A program made the translations under genes and the position numbers. A model generated the notes under the pieces. That model was not told the origin of the DNA. It did not search any database and saw only the letters and a list, made by a program, of their open reading frames with translations. A stretch of 64,000 bases of DNA from Glandiceps talaboti (Eukaryota > Hemichordata > Enteropneusta > Spengelidae): positions 8,769,994 through 8,833,993 of the forward strand of contig NC_135552.1 of assembly GCF_964340395.1 (NCBI RefSeq), written 5' to 3'. Positions 46,510-58,499 of this stretch are shown here, one piece after another (the first letter of the stretch is position 1; every line of letters starts with the position of its first letter).

Positions 46510-47435
46510 ACAGGTACACCACACCAGCAACATGGGGCTTCATTAAACTCATGTTCCACCAGAAAATCAGCAACACACCATGTGGATTCTATTACTCACA
46601 CATCCCCAACAGAACATCAGCAACATGCCATGAGGCTTCTGCAACAGTCACCTATCGCTTATCATAACATCAACAATATGCCAATTAGAGGCTTCTATAA
46701 CAGTCACATATCCCCATCACAACATTAACAATGTGTCAATTACAGGCTGGCTTCTATAACAGTCACATATCCCCATCACAACATTAACAATATGCCAATT
46801 AGAGGCTTCTATAACAGTCACATATCCCCATCATAACATCAGCAATGTGCCGATTAGAGGCTTCTATAACAGTCACATGTCCCCATCATAACATTAGCAA
46901 TATGCCAATTAGAGGCTTCTATAACAATCACATATCCCCATCATAACATCAACAATGTGTCAATTACAGGCTGGCTTCTATAACAGTCACATATCCCCAT
47001 CATAACATTAGCAATATGCCAATTAGAGGCTTCTATAACAATCACATATCCCCATCATAACATTAGCAATATGCCAATTAGAGGCTCTATAACAGTCACA
47101 TATCCCTATCATAAAATGACAAATTTGCCATGAAACTTCTATTAATCCCATGTCCCCAACATAAAATCAGCAACATGCCATGAGGCTTACTACAACAGTC
47201 ATGTATTATAGTTAGTATATTCATAACATCTGCAATGTGCTAAGAGGCTGTTAGATGGACATGTCCCTGTCATAACATCCGCAACATGCCATACAAGGCT
47301 TTTTTGTAGAGTTGATTCCTCATTAGCACCAACAAGAGCATTCCATGAAGCTTCTATAACAGTCACATATATATCCCCAAACACAATACCAGCAACATGC
47401 GATTGGGTTTCTATGACAGTCATTATCCCCAAGTA
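46510..47435. repeat. Minisatellite, 55-bp unit, about 16 copies with decayed edges
   Basis: The core (46660-47110) repeats ATATCCCCATCATAACAT, then AGCAATATGCCAATTAGAGG and CTTCTATAACAGTCAC. TCCCC starts fall at 46711, 46770, 46825, 46880, 46935, 46994, 47049 and 47103: steps of 55, with 59 where a CTGG insertion gives GGCTGGCTTCT, and one of 54. The two CTGG variants are about 224 bp apart, so a four-unit block was itself duplicated. Edge units keep only CAGCAACATGCCATGAGGCTT and TCCCCAACA words and are strongly diverged. Frames across it shift and encode no stable repeat peptide. Confidence 0.97.
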
Positions 47436-49430
47436 ACCTTGCATATACATCATTATTTTGCAAACCTCTGACAAAGAATGTAACACCACATTTTGCATTT
47501 TATAATAATGCTTGGGGCTATTAAATAATCATATCCATGCAAAGAATGGCATGGTTACCTTTAAAAACACACTGCACATGATGATAACATTAATTATTTA
47601 ACTACAAATTTGTCATTTTTGCTTTTCATTTGTTATTTTTTAATTTGATCCAAATAATCAACTGTCCCTGACCTGATGCTGTGGAGAGGATAAATGTCAG
47701 GGTGAACTTAGCCAGTTGTTAATTTTTGATGTTTATATACAGAAGTTTAGAGTTCAATATTTTAAAGTATATTTCATCCAATCATATGCATGTGATGCAC
47801 TTAGAAGTTTATTGTATTGCCAAAATAACTAGAAAAGAGTGAGTCACTGTTCCTCTAAACAGTGGGATTGTGATTTATTTTCCCATCTTATTTCAATTAT
47901 AATATCATTTTTTTTAACAAAACATATCAATTCACGACAAAAGAAATGATTGATCAAGTAAATGCTTTTAAACTGATACAGTGCTTTCATTATCTGTATA
48001 TTTTGTGATGTGTATGCTCTTTGGACCTCCTGAGAGCTGGCATGTCATAGGAATGTCTATGCCACAATTTCTTCCCAGCTACTTTTTCAAGAATGTGTTC
48101 AGAGAATCTTTGTGTCAACCACTATATACTTATTGTTGGGCAGATTCATAGGTGTCCCTAATATGTATTACCATCTACTTTTCCAAATTTACCTGCTACT
48201 TTTAAAATTAGCTACATCCCTGGTAACGAAGGTTATCTGAACAGGATTGATACTAATTTGCTTTATCCCACTTTAGGCATATTTAAACTGTACTTCATGT
48301 TGTAGGAGGGAAAATGTCATTATTTATCCAAGTATGATGGTGTATAAATTTTGATCTTCTATAGAACAATAAGGCGGTCAAGAGAATAAGATAAGGTCAA
48401 AAAGGATTTTTCTACTAGTCCGTACTATCAAGGCATGATCAGTACATTTTTGAAACTGTTTTATATTTACAGCACATCTATGAAGCACTTTCCAAAATGA
48501 GTATCGTCGGTTCATATGTTGTACATGTGCAACAGGAAAGGGGCCAACACTGGAGTTTTCATCCATGAATTATTTGCAATCTATAGATGCCAACAGGTTA
48601 AACGCACTTGGTCACACATAGAGCTAGCAATCACTCCACTATGGCTTCTGTTGGTGCCAAGATTTACATGGATATTAACAGAGAATCCTCATCTTTAGAA
48701 AGACATTACAATGTTAGTAATAACCCATGGGACTTGCATGTAAACCGTGTCACACAACAATTGGCAGGGGCCCTGTCCAGGTGAATTTGTTCTTTTATGC
48801 GGTAATGGGAAAGCAGAGAAACAAATAAATACACATTGAAAGGGTATATAAAATCTCATTGATAAGAAGAATTATGACAAAACCAAAACATTGCAATAGC
48901 CTGGATAAAATTACAAGAACATGTACATGTAAGGCAACAAGATTAGAAAAAAAACATATTTGAAAACAGACGCATGCAGAGATTATTGTTAAAAGCCGAG
49001 AGCTGTAGAAGAGCTAGTGTATCCCTTATGTATATTTGATGTTGTCAGAACATCCAAAATGTCAAAGAGTGCTCCTTAACACTTTCCTTCTCTTGGCAAA
49101 ATGGATGCACTAATCCTATCTCAAGTTTCAACATTTCATGACAAGTGTCTTATTTTTTTGTAAAGGAACACTTAAATTTTGAAATCTGTCTGGAATAGAC
49201 TATCACATATCCACCATGTGGACATTTTTGTCCAAAACTGGGTGCTTAAGCTGGATGACTTGTTAATCAAAAATAAGATACATTCCTTTTGAAATGGTTA
49301 ATACTACACATGTCTAAATAAAGTTATGTTGACAGGGAGAACAGTTATTGAATGCTTAGTTTATCTACCTCTCTTATCCACTGAAAGTATAACTGAAATT
49401 CATATGCTGTACCCATAATGGTAGATTTGA
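47436..49430. other. Single-copy DNA, no gene
   Basis: About 2 kb with only chance frames and no recognised repeat. Confidence 0.5.
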
Positions 49431-49469
49431 GTACAGCACAGCACAGCACAGTACAGTACAGCACAGTAC
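49431..49469. repeat. Pentanucleotide (RYACA)n repeat
   Basis: Eight units in order GTACA, three GCACA, two GTACA, GCACA, GTACG. Confidence 0.9.
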
Positions 49470-49591
49470 GTATTGTCTATGACCGTGCTAAGAAAATATG
49501 ACACTGGATAATATGGTCACAGTTACTTCCAAGCCACATGTTCCAAATAAGTATTTCACACCCCTTCTATTAAAACATTTAATTTCCAATA

Positions 49592-49836
49592 GGGAACTTG
49601 CAAACCAGCCATGTTTGAATGTTGCATCATGGGAAATGTGATAATAAATACTAATCAATTAGTATTGTAAACAATGTTGTTACATTGTTTGCAACCACGA
49701 ATGATCAATTCATATTTACCCTGACCATTATGGGAGGTTTATTTTATCAACAGCTCCAGATTAGGTATTACGATAACCACAGATAATCCCATAGTCCTTT
49801 GTGTCTGAGCATGCTCAGTCTGGATTGCAAGTTCCC
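49592..49836. mobile_element. 245-bp MITE with 17-bp terminal inverted repeats and TA flanks
   Basis: Left end GGGAACTTGCAAACCAG and right end, reverse-complemented, GGGAACTTGCAATCCAG match at 16 of 17 bases. Each end is flanked by TA (49590-49591 and 49837-49838), fitting TA insertion as in the Tc1/mariner group, although other TA-inserting families exist. Internal palindromes are frequent: AATACTAATCAATTAGTATT (49647-49666), a TTGTAAACAATGT/ACATTGTTTGCAA hairpin (49665-49694) and CTGAGCATGCTCAG (49805-49818). There is no transposase; a minus-strand frame overlapping the right end is not a gene. Confidence 0.85.
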
Positions 49837-49839
49837 TAT

Positions 49840-51390
49840 TATCTAGGATATAACAATGCTGTGTGTACAAAGTGTCCATAAGTACATGTATATGGCCATG
49901 TGATTTACTTTTTAGTGTAAACTTAAAGCCCAGTCTTTGAATCACACAATTTATCAGTGAAGTCATACAGATTATAATAGGACATTTTTTTTGTTCAGGA
50001 TCATATTTTTCTATAGCTTGGCCAGACAACTTTTTTTCTTACCCCAACTTTCAGAAGCCTAATCTGACATTGGCTTCAGTTTTAAAATTTACATTATCAT
50101 GTCTTTAATATATCTCCTAGTTTATCAAAGTAGAGATTGATGAGGAATACCCTCGGAAATAGTTAATAAGACCATAGATATTGGACTCTCTCACCAATGT
50201 CTGTGATAAGACACACTCAATTAATAGTGGATACAACTTATAGTTAAATTAAAATATTTGGTAGGGATTTTTTATATATGAAATATTATTACATGCTTTA
50301 ATGCCAGAGCTGATATCAGCTGGGACCACTTTAGAAAATGGCAAGACCAGTATAAATGTCTGACTTGTCACTGTCATAATGACCGCTTACTTTGAATATG
50401 TATTTCACATACAAGACTTTCACTTTCTGTGTTACATGGTTCATGACAAGTGCTGCAACTAGAAGGCAGAGTGGAATGGCTGGGTGCAATACAAATTGAA
50501 AACCGCCTTCCTTGATGACTCTTGTGTAGGTTGCCAATGTTTACTGAACACATTAGTTCTAACAGACTACATAATTGCTTGGAAAGAAGCCCTGGAAACC
50601 TCTGCTCCTGCTAGAGTTCATTTAGTGATCAGGTTATTTGACTGGCTTCTTTCGGCTTGCTGCGGGTCAATCTCGGAGATTGCACACAGCAAATTGTTGT
50701 ATGAAAATCACGATGTTTCTAATCTACCTAGATCTACGAATATGGATTATTTTCAGACATCAAAGACTTGGACAAAATGGTTGAGATTGACTGTCATGGC
50801 AAACAGATCTTTCGGCAATGAAATTAAACTTGTATAATCTTAACAGGTAATTGATGTTCACGTGACTCGTTCTCCAATTACAGTTTGTGTACTTACTGAG
50901 GCTAAATTACTGTAACACCAAACTGACTCTACTTCAGTCAACATAGAGAGTTGCAAGACAGCTGGTGCCATACATATAAACTTGAAATATTATTTGACGA
51001 CTTAGGCAAGTCAATGAATCATGGCTTATTTTGGATGGACAGCACAATGAATTGCAAATAAACACATAACAAATGAGAATCAAACTTCACTAGTTTAAAA
51101 AGTAATTCAGTTAAATTTAATGGATGGTAAATGAAATGACAAATATATGCACGTGAATCACCACACAAAATGTAACCTCTCCACAGACCATATACAAACA
51201 AACTTCCTGATGTTACATTAAGCATGATAATCAGAGATAGTCTATTGCTTTCTTTAAACACACATTCTATCCTTCACCCTAAAACAAATTGTTGTATCAA
51301 ATATTATCAACATTAAAAAGACTAATAGGTGATCTTAGAATCTTCATAAAATACATTGATGAAATATTTTGTACATTTTGTCTAAATTTG
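49840..51390. other. Non-coding DNA; one coding-like open stretch at 50484-50837
   Basis: A 117-codon plus-strand frame (50484-50837) contains a more G+C-rich, protein-like part from about 50575 to 50690 (W-K-E-A-L-E-T-S followed by R-L-F-D-W-L-L). I do not recognise the family, see no start context, and the frame closes at 50837. It could be a decayed exon or chance. The rest shows nothing. Confidence 0.3.
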
Positions 51391-51735
51391 GTAATAATAA
51401 TGTTAACAATGTTGGTTTTTATATAGCACTTTCCCACTCAAAGTGCTTTACAATTATTACCCCCTTGGAATCTATATTGGCACAACTCCTTATACTACCT
51501 CAACTCCCTGGGGAGCATATAATCCATTGTAGCCTTTATATTAGCACATGGGATTAAAGCATTCACATTGCAAACTCTATCCTACCAGGTCCTCTGTTAT
51601 ACAGCTGGGTTGACTAAGGCACAATTGATGTTCAAGGACTTTAGCCATTCAGAAACAAACAGTAGTGACAGCGCTCAAACCTGCAACTTGCAGTTTACAA
51701 GCCAACCACTCTAACCATTCAACCATGATGACACC
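51391..51735 (-). mobile_element. Full-length tRNA-derived SINE
   Basis: On the minus strand the head has an A-box-like TGGTTGAATGG (plus 51715-51725) and a B-box-like GGTTTGAGCGC (plus 51671-51681), correctly spaced. The body runs to a 3' tail reading AAAGCACTTTGAGTGGG then AAAGTGCTATATAA (plus 51424-51452), the tail type shared by many animal SINEs and their LINE partners, and finishes with short ATT repeats (TTATTATTA-like, plus 51391-51402). Length about 345 bp. A 62-codon frame over it is spurious. Confidence 0.85.
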
Positions 51736-53250
51736 ATGGTAAAAGATGAATTTCACCATCTAATTCTTTGTTCTCATTACACTAATGAAACAGAGGCACT
51801 TTTTCTTTTTTGTCATTAAATTATTCAAATTTCATTCCTAAATGGCAAAGTAAATTTTTGCATATTTTGACCTCAGATGATAAAATTCTCCTTGGGAATT
51901 TCTTTTAGATGTATTAAAGCAGGATTGCATTCACACAATTCAGGTATGTTATTTTTGTATGTTTTTAAAAATACCATGCTTGCTACGGCATAATATGCAA
52001 TAAAAGATTAATATAATCAACATTACACAGAAACTGCGTGCATATTATAATGTTTGATAATTATTCTTTGCCATAGTTTGATATTAACAAAATGATGTGA
52101 TCTAGTCAAGCCAGATTTGACTGAAATGGGACAGTGCACCAGCAAGAAATAACTATGAATGAATACATGCATATGTGAGACTCATTGCAGTCCTCTGTCA
52201 GGCAGTGCCTGTTTTGGGCTTAAATTTGATGCTAGCTGTTGCATTCTGCCGGTAACATCAATACAATCACTCATCTAAAATATTACAAGCTAAAAACAAA
52301 TAATATATTAACATGTTGAAATGTAACACTAAGCTTTCAAATCTTCCTTGAATTAGGTATTTTCAAAATTTGGCAAAAAAGCAATTATAGCAGAAAGGCT
52401 TCTCAACAACTATTTCATTCTGTACATATGTAAACCCCCCCCCCCCTCCCCCAAGCTGGTGTATTAAAGGTAACAATCATGTACTAGACAACCATTAATA
52501 TGCATATAATTATAAAGTTCACATACATGTATATATGCATGAAAAGGAACCACAATTATGAGAGTTTGCACAAAATTTCATAATATCCTAGGATAAAACT
52601 ACAATGTACTATACACTGTATCGTTCTAAGTTTTCTAGAATTGTACTTTTCTCTCTAAATCTGAATACAACGATAATGGATATCATGATAAAAAAGACTG
52701 GAGTTCACCTTTTAAGCTAAGTTCAAAGTGTATGACTGGGATGAAAGTATAATAATGAACGTTTTGCATACGTCCTGTATAATGTACATGTATATACTTT
52801 CGTCTCCCATAAGAAAATAATGAGATGACATTTATTGAGAATGGACAGATAAATCAATGACCTTCAAAACCTAATTACAGAACATCACAATACTATCATA
52901 CAATATTGAACACAATATCTGAAGCATTTACTGCAAGTATCGAACTAAAAATGATTTTCAGAATCTGGCAACAATTATCTATTCGATTAGCACGGTGATT
53001 AGATTTTAATGTAAGCTTATTTTATGACATGAAATGCTGGGTGAAAATACTATGTTCATGTGCATGTACAAAGGTCTTTGATAATATGATTACTTAGTAA
53101 ACAGTGCTTGGAGCAAGGTTACATCTCGACCATGTAACTAAGTATACAATGTATGTAATGGCCCTAGGCTATCTCATTTGCAATGTATCAAAAAAATAAT
53201 GTGTATGTGTGTAGATGACAAAAAAGTCCTTGTACATATTTTGTACATTA
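51736..53250. other. Single-copy DNA with C-rich run, no gene
   Basis: No gene. An interrupted C run (C12 T C5) lies at 52435-52452. No repeat family recognised. Confidence 0.5.
52435..52452. repeat. C-rich homopolymer (C12 T C5)
   Basis: Eighteen bases with a single T; prone to length error. Confidence 0.9.
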
Positions 53251-53252
53251 TG

Positions 53253-53572
53253 CCATGCCTGAGCCAAGTTGCACAAAAATAAGGAATATATACACGCTAG
53301 TCGTTCTATGTCATGACAACATGCGCCTATGTTAGGACAATATGTATCTACATCACTGGTTTTGCTGTGTTCAAAATACAAATCAAAACGTTCAAAATTG
53401 ACATTACTTTCCCCAATTTTTGTTTGATACTGGTATAATTATATTATTCTCCACATTTTTTCATTCAGCCTGAAAATGCTCATGACCTAAAGGTCATCAC
53501 TACGAGTTGCTAGACCCCTTAGGTCACTCGTATTTTCATTGGCTGAACAAAGAAAATAATGTGGCATAACAT
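53253..53572 (+). repeat. Fold-back repeat family A, copy 3
   Basis: Starts CCATGCCTGAGCCAAGTTG, includes the doubled ATGTCATGACAACATG / ATGTTAGGACAATATG region and TGCTGTGTTCAAAATAC, and ends with the inverted repeat: left arm with TTATTCTCCACAT, TTCATTCAGCC and AAAATGCTCATGACCTAA; right arm CTTAGGTCACTCG, TATTTTCATTGGCTGAAC and AAAATAATGTGGCATAAC. It lies about 16 kb from copy 2, so the family is dispersed rather than locally duplicated. Confidence 0.85.
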
Positions 53573-53574
53573 AT

Positions 53575-54285
53575 ACTTGTGTAATTTTAGGTAGAAGAAA
53601 CAATTTTTCTCCCCAGAATTTCTGATTAAACAGTTAAACTCTAAGGCAACATGATTTAAATCCATAACCTTCATTTTTGGTTGTATCGTATTATTTTGTA
53701 TCTTCACTTTTGTTTTCTGTTGCTGTCCCTATATCTGACCAGTTCTCATTACCGTTAACATTCAAATAAGACCATGTTAAATGTTCCATCTGACTAATGG
53801 GAACTTGGGAACTGTAGTGTTTACTGCAAGGTGGGTTTTTGGTTGGCTATGTGTACATGGAAGATTAAAACATTACCAGTCAGAAGTAGGGGCAGCAACT
53901 AATAAGACCAAATGCATTTCAAAGGAAATTAAAGCACAAAAAAACCCCCAAAAAATGAAAAGTAAAAAGTCAACAAATAGCTCATCATGACATCAGATTT
54001 TAGTAAGATTCATAACATCTTAGATTGGTCGAATAGAAATGGCATTTTCTGGACAAAAATGTGGGATTTTTGAGATGGAAAAAGGTTTTAAATAATCTAG
54101 AAGAGAGAGAGAGTTACATGTAGCATGCTGGGACATATCATACTGGTCACTCTACTATCTCTCTTAGAGTATTATCAATTATCTCTCTTCGATTTGCTGA
54201 GTTATTTGATACCTATAGTTTATTCATAGAAATTGAATTTATGTATCATTAGTACATGTCACACACTTAATATATTTTTCACTTG
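53575..54285. other. Single-copy DNA, no gene
   Basis: No gene; short (GA)n near 54101-54113. The Lys/Ser-rich frame ending at 53990 is a by-product of A-rich sequence. Confidence 0.5.
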
Positions 54286-54289
54286 CAGC

Positions 54290-54420
54290 TACCCTACATG
54301 CTTCTTTAACTTTGAATATTCAAAGAGCTTAATCCAGATTTTAGTTACATCATCTAAACCTCACTGAGATTAAAATGGGAGACTTGAGACTCAGGGAGTC
54401 ATATCATTCAGCCACAGTTA
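54290..54420 (-). mobile_element. Possible decayed tRNA-type SINE
   Basis: Minus strand: TGTGGCTGAATG, then GACTCCCTGAGTC (a potential anticodon stem) and, in the B-box place, TTTAATCTCAGTGAGG, resembling a decayed GTTCGAATCCCAGTGAGG. An AAGCTCTTTGA-like word near the far end recalls SINE tails. No target duplication is visible, so this is tentative. Confidence 0.35.
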
Positions 54421-54479
54421 CACAAGTTTGTTGGATCTATGCTACTTGAAAATCAGAGCTATAGGTCTCACGACTCCAC

Positions 54480-55330
54480 TTTACTTCCTGTACCTTCTTT
54501 GACCATACAAACATCTCCTAGATGACATCTCATCTCCATGGTAACCATTCATACATCTCTTAGAAGGATCTGTGGCCTGCAGAGAAATCTTTGCAAATAA
54601 GCATTCATCCTTTGCTATTACCATGTTTCTTGTAAGTGTGTAACGCCAGCAGCAAAATACCAAGGACACTTGAAAAATAGCTCAAATTGCAGCAATTTCA
54701 CACTGATTTGGCCATGTTTTACAATTTCAATAGTGCCCAAGCCCCTAATGAACTGCGTATTCCTATAAGCACAGTCATTGCTTGATCTGAAACCTTATTT
54801 TTAAATCCTTCAAAACATGTTCCCAGTCTCCAATATTTGCAGACTTTAATCACGAAAGGAAAGAAGGAACTGTGTTTGAAGTCTGATCTCCTAGGTCTGC
54901 GGTGTCTTTGTATTATGGTAGACAGGTTAGATGTCAGCCCCTCTCATTTGCTACTTCAGTCCTGCATAACTTCCTGTAATGTATACTTTGCCCTCAAGCT
55001 TTATCTTGACATTCCTGGAAGCTGTCACAATCTCTGTATGCTTGGGTGGTGCTTACATGACCCCCCAGCTGACCTGACATAAACAGCTATCAACATGTGC
55101 AGTAGTGCGTGTCAAATGAGAGTATAATCACAGGCTAATTAAGTTGTAATTAGAATGAAAACGATGCGAGTTCAGCTTACAGACACACTAATTTTTCATG
55201 ATGCTTTGACCACGCCACACTGAACAGGATCACAGTCCGCTTATTTTTCATCAACCTTGGAAACGTTCAGAAGACGAAACTATCTTTCGTATACACTGTT
55301 TCCTATCAGTTGACATGAAAATACATCATG
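54480..55330. other. Repeat-free, less AT-rich block (possible regulatory element)
   Basis: This 850-bp stretch is richer in G+C than its surroundings, has no homopolymer longer than six or so, and carries paired homeodomain sites CTAATTAAG (55135-55143) and GTAATTAGA (55146-55154) 11 bp apart. Open frames (54481-54669 minus, 54837-55082 plus) show no recognisable domain. I infer possible selection, either as a regulatory element or as an unrecognised transcript. Confidence 0.3.
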
Positions 55331-56435
55331 CTAATTTTATAAATGATAGTTAAAATAACCATCAATTGCATTTTGATTTGAGATATCATATTTCATCTAA
55401 ACCCTCAATTATGAAACACCAACATGTAAAATCTCTAATATTTACAAAAATAATTCTCATTATAATTCCTTACAAAGGAGGTATGAGATCCTTTTACATT
55501 TATATTGCTGCTCATTGATGAATGACACGTTGCAACAATTTTATACAAAAAAAAAGTCATATCACAAAGCATACAATAATCTAAAAAACTAGCGGATTGT
55601 AACTGTCAAGTGAAACAGATAATGCTAAGATCATGCCAACACAGATATTTGCCAAGTCTCTGATCTTTGTCGTGTATTCCATTATTTCCCATTCCTTATA
55701 TCTTACACATCATCAATTTCTCATCCCTCGTCTTTGACATTTTCATCTTCAATAGTGGGCTCACTCATGGCTAGGCATAAGGCTATAATCCAATTAACAA
55801 TGTGTAAAGGCCAGACATATTATGAGACCTCCTTGTGTGTTAGCCTTAGTACTGTACGGTCACAGGAGAATTCCTGTTTACCTTGGCAAACAGAATATTT
55901 TATAATTCATATCTTGGTTTCAATTGGAACAGTACATTTGACATTCTGAGCTCAACTATTCACCTTAATTCTATATATAACCAATGTTGTTCAAGATTTG
56001 GTAACCTCAGCAACAATTACGAGAAATTTTGTTTACTTTCGAAACCCTAACATTAGTGGTAAACCCTGGTAAAATATCTTGGGAACTTAGCTGCATTTCA
56101 CCTAGTTAAATTCAACCCTTAGAAAATGCTGATCACTACATTAATGTCTTCCCTCTTGACAAGCAATGCTAATTCTTACCTCAGTAAACTACCTTGTCTT
56201 GATCTAAGGGTGAAGAGTTGACAGGTGACTGTTTAACAAATTGAGATCACTGATATAAATAAGAGAAACAAATTTACTTATGGCTTGACAAAGTATCTTT
56301 ACAGGCTAGCTGTCTCATTTGTTTTTCTAATGATACACAGTGAGACAAAGCTGACAAGGTTTTTTTTAATCTTAATTTCTACGACAATGGATAATGATGG
56401 AGTGATTAGTAACTCCCATACATACTGAATATGAT

Positions 56436-56481
<46 letters not shown>

Positions 56482-57545
56482 TATAAAATCTGCTAAAAAC
56501 GCGAAATTTTTTTATTCTTATATTTCTACCTTTCTATTCTGAAATGTGCAACCCTTTAAAAGTCATTTCCTGCAGCAGAGATTCCTAGTTTTCAATGATG
56601 TACATGCGTAAAACCCAATATAATCAGTTCAATATGGAAACACCATAGTCCAAGTTTCCATTATGATCACACAATGACTTGTAGTGAATCTATGACTCTA
56701 TATTCACAATTTCCCATACGACATAACTAAAAAGAATACAACTAATAAAAGAATATTATGATTCTAGTCATAGTTCCACAGATCTCATTTTAAAATCGAT
56801 AAAAACTAATCTAAATCTTTAAAAAAAAAAGGACAAGTTGACTGAAGTACTGTATATGCATATTATGTGAATCCAAAATGGCTGCCACCTCGACAGCATT
56901 ATTGCTGGAGGATTAGTCTATTCTCTTTTGAAGAAAAACGGTGAATGTATTTGATGTATTTTTGTTTTTTTATAAGAACTGGTCAGGCATCTTTAGGGTA
57001 GAATTTCTATACAATTTGCAACATTTAAGTTCAGTTACACAACCACCATCTTTCTTCATAGGATCAACACAACAAATTTTAATGGTCAGAATTTTTTCCC
57101 CTTTTTAGCTAATTGCTCAAGAAGAATGTTTGACTTGTTAATTATCAAATACTTTTTGACAAAAACATCATCTAGCGAGATAAATGAGTGTAGAAATACC
57201 CATATTACTCAACTTATTGGGCACACTGGGAATTCTGAAATCTACATGTATGTAATGAACAACAAACAATATTTTGCGTGCATCAAAACGTTTATTCAGC
57301 AGATCAGTTGACAGGAATTGCTTGTTGTTTTAGTTCATTTTTAAAACTGGGATATGACTCCACATATTTGATAGTTTTCAACAATATTTATCAAGAGTTT
57401 TTGAAACCTAAACCAATACACCTGCCTATTCACATTTCAGCTGTCAGTCTACTCTCCACCATAGAACTCACACAAATGTAGCGTAGCTTGAAAAAAACAT
57501 TCACCAGACTGACTAGGCATAATATACCATTCCTAAGTATCCCGA
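55331..57545. other. Single-copy AT-rich DNA, no gene
   Basis: Chance frames only, plus a TG microsatellite at 56439-56482. The motif AATCCAAAATGGCTGCC near 56871 recalls family C's AATCCAATATGGCCGCC, but flanks do not match. Confidence 0.5.
56439..56482. repeat. (GT)n microsatellite with one interruption
   Basis: About 18 GT units, an A interruption at 56475, then more TG. Confidence 0.95.
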
Positions 57546-57560
57546 TTGCCTACAGTGACT

Positions 57561-57662
57561 CCTTTCCTTGTGAAATTTCATCATGCCCGGACATCCTTTC
57601 TTACAATATCACATAATGCTCGGACTCCCTTTCTTGTGAGATCTCATCATCGTTCTGTATTC
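57561..57662. repeat. Minisatellite, 33-34-bp unit, three copies
   Basis: CCTTTCCTTGTGAAATTTCA (57561), CCTTTCTTACAATATCACA (57595) and CCTTTCTTGTGAGATCTCA (57628) start three units that continue TCATGC/TAATGC and CGGAC. Confidence 0.85.
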
Positions 57663-57984
57663 ATGGAACAAATTCACAGTAAATATTCCCTGCTGAGTTC
57701 AAATCTCATTACTCACACTTAGTGCTTTTTATTTTTCTCCAGTTCCCCAAGGAAGATTGCAAGTACACTAGCTGGGTCTAAAGATCAACTTTTAACACAA
57801 TATTACAATCATTTTTCACTCAAGTTATGTGTCTGACATTGTCAAAATAATTGCAACTCTTTTGAAAATTCAATTATGCCACCTTGACTGTTAGTCATAA
57901 ATGTCTCCTTTGCACCTTCTCAACACTTGCGTTGTGATACTTGTCACTATTTATGCAAGATCTAGTTTTCAGTTAAATTTTTCA

Positions 57985-58010
57985 ATCATCATCATCATCA
58001 TCATCATCAT
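57985..58010. repeat. (ATC)n microsatellite
   Basis: Eight to nine ATC units; the complement class of the ATG repeat at 45.1 kb. Confidence 0.95.
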
Positions 58011-58241
58011 TATCAATCAGTTTTCAATACCTACAACGGGAAATAGCTGCATGAAAGTCAATTACTTCAGTTTATTGCCAATAATTCATGCCGATTTTTT
58101 GCTAATCATGGCAGATATTTTGTCTCCTGGCCATCTACATCACGTTTTTATATTTCAGAAATTCTCATTTTCAAATATTAAATCACCCTCAACCATTCAT
58201 CATTTTGAGGATATGTGATAAAATTACTTGTACCTTAGGTG

Positions 58242-58303
58242 TGAAAAACGATAAAATATATTATTCACCAAGGAAAAAACGATAAAATGTATTTCTCACC
58301 AAG
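58242..58303. repeat. 31-bp tandem duplication
   Basis: GAAAAACGATAAAATATATT and GAAAAAACGATAAAATGTAT start adjacent copies, each ending in TTCACCAAG / CTCACCAAG. Confidence 0.85.
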
Positions 58304-58382
58304 GAAATCAAACCACTGAAGCCTGATATTACAGACATGCTTTAGTTTGTTCACTTATTCCTGAATTTACCTTGCAAAGTTG

Positions 58383-58470
58383 CATACATAATGAATACTT
58401 TTACATAAATCACAATATTAATTTAAAAGTATACATACATAATGAACTCATTTGCATAAATCTCATACGT
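58383..58470. repeat. 51-bp direct repeat, two copies
   Basis: CATACATAATGAATACTTTT and CATACATAATGAACTCATTT start at 58383 and 58434; both continue ACATAAATCACA / GCATAAATCTCA. Confidence 0.8.
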
Positions 58471-58499
58471 TGTGCTATTCAGTGAAACCATCTTCTTGA

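Noticed and set aside
56868-56890. AATCCAAAATGGCTGCC resembling the family C core
   Set aside because: Flanking sequence does not align with family C, so a 17-base similarity alone is not enough.
57690-57790. GAGTTCAAATCTC word resembling a pol III B-box
   Set aside because: No A-box at the right distance, no SINE body or tail; single short matches are expected by chance.
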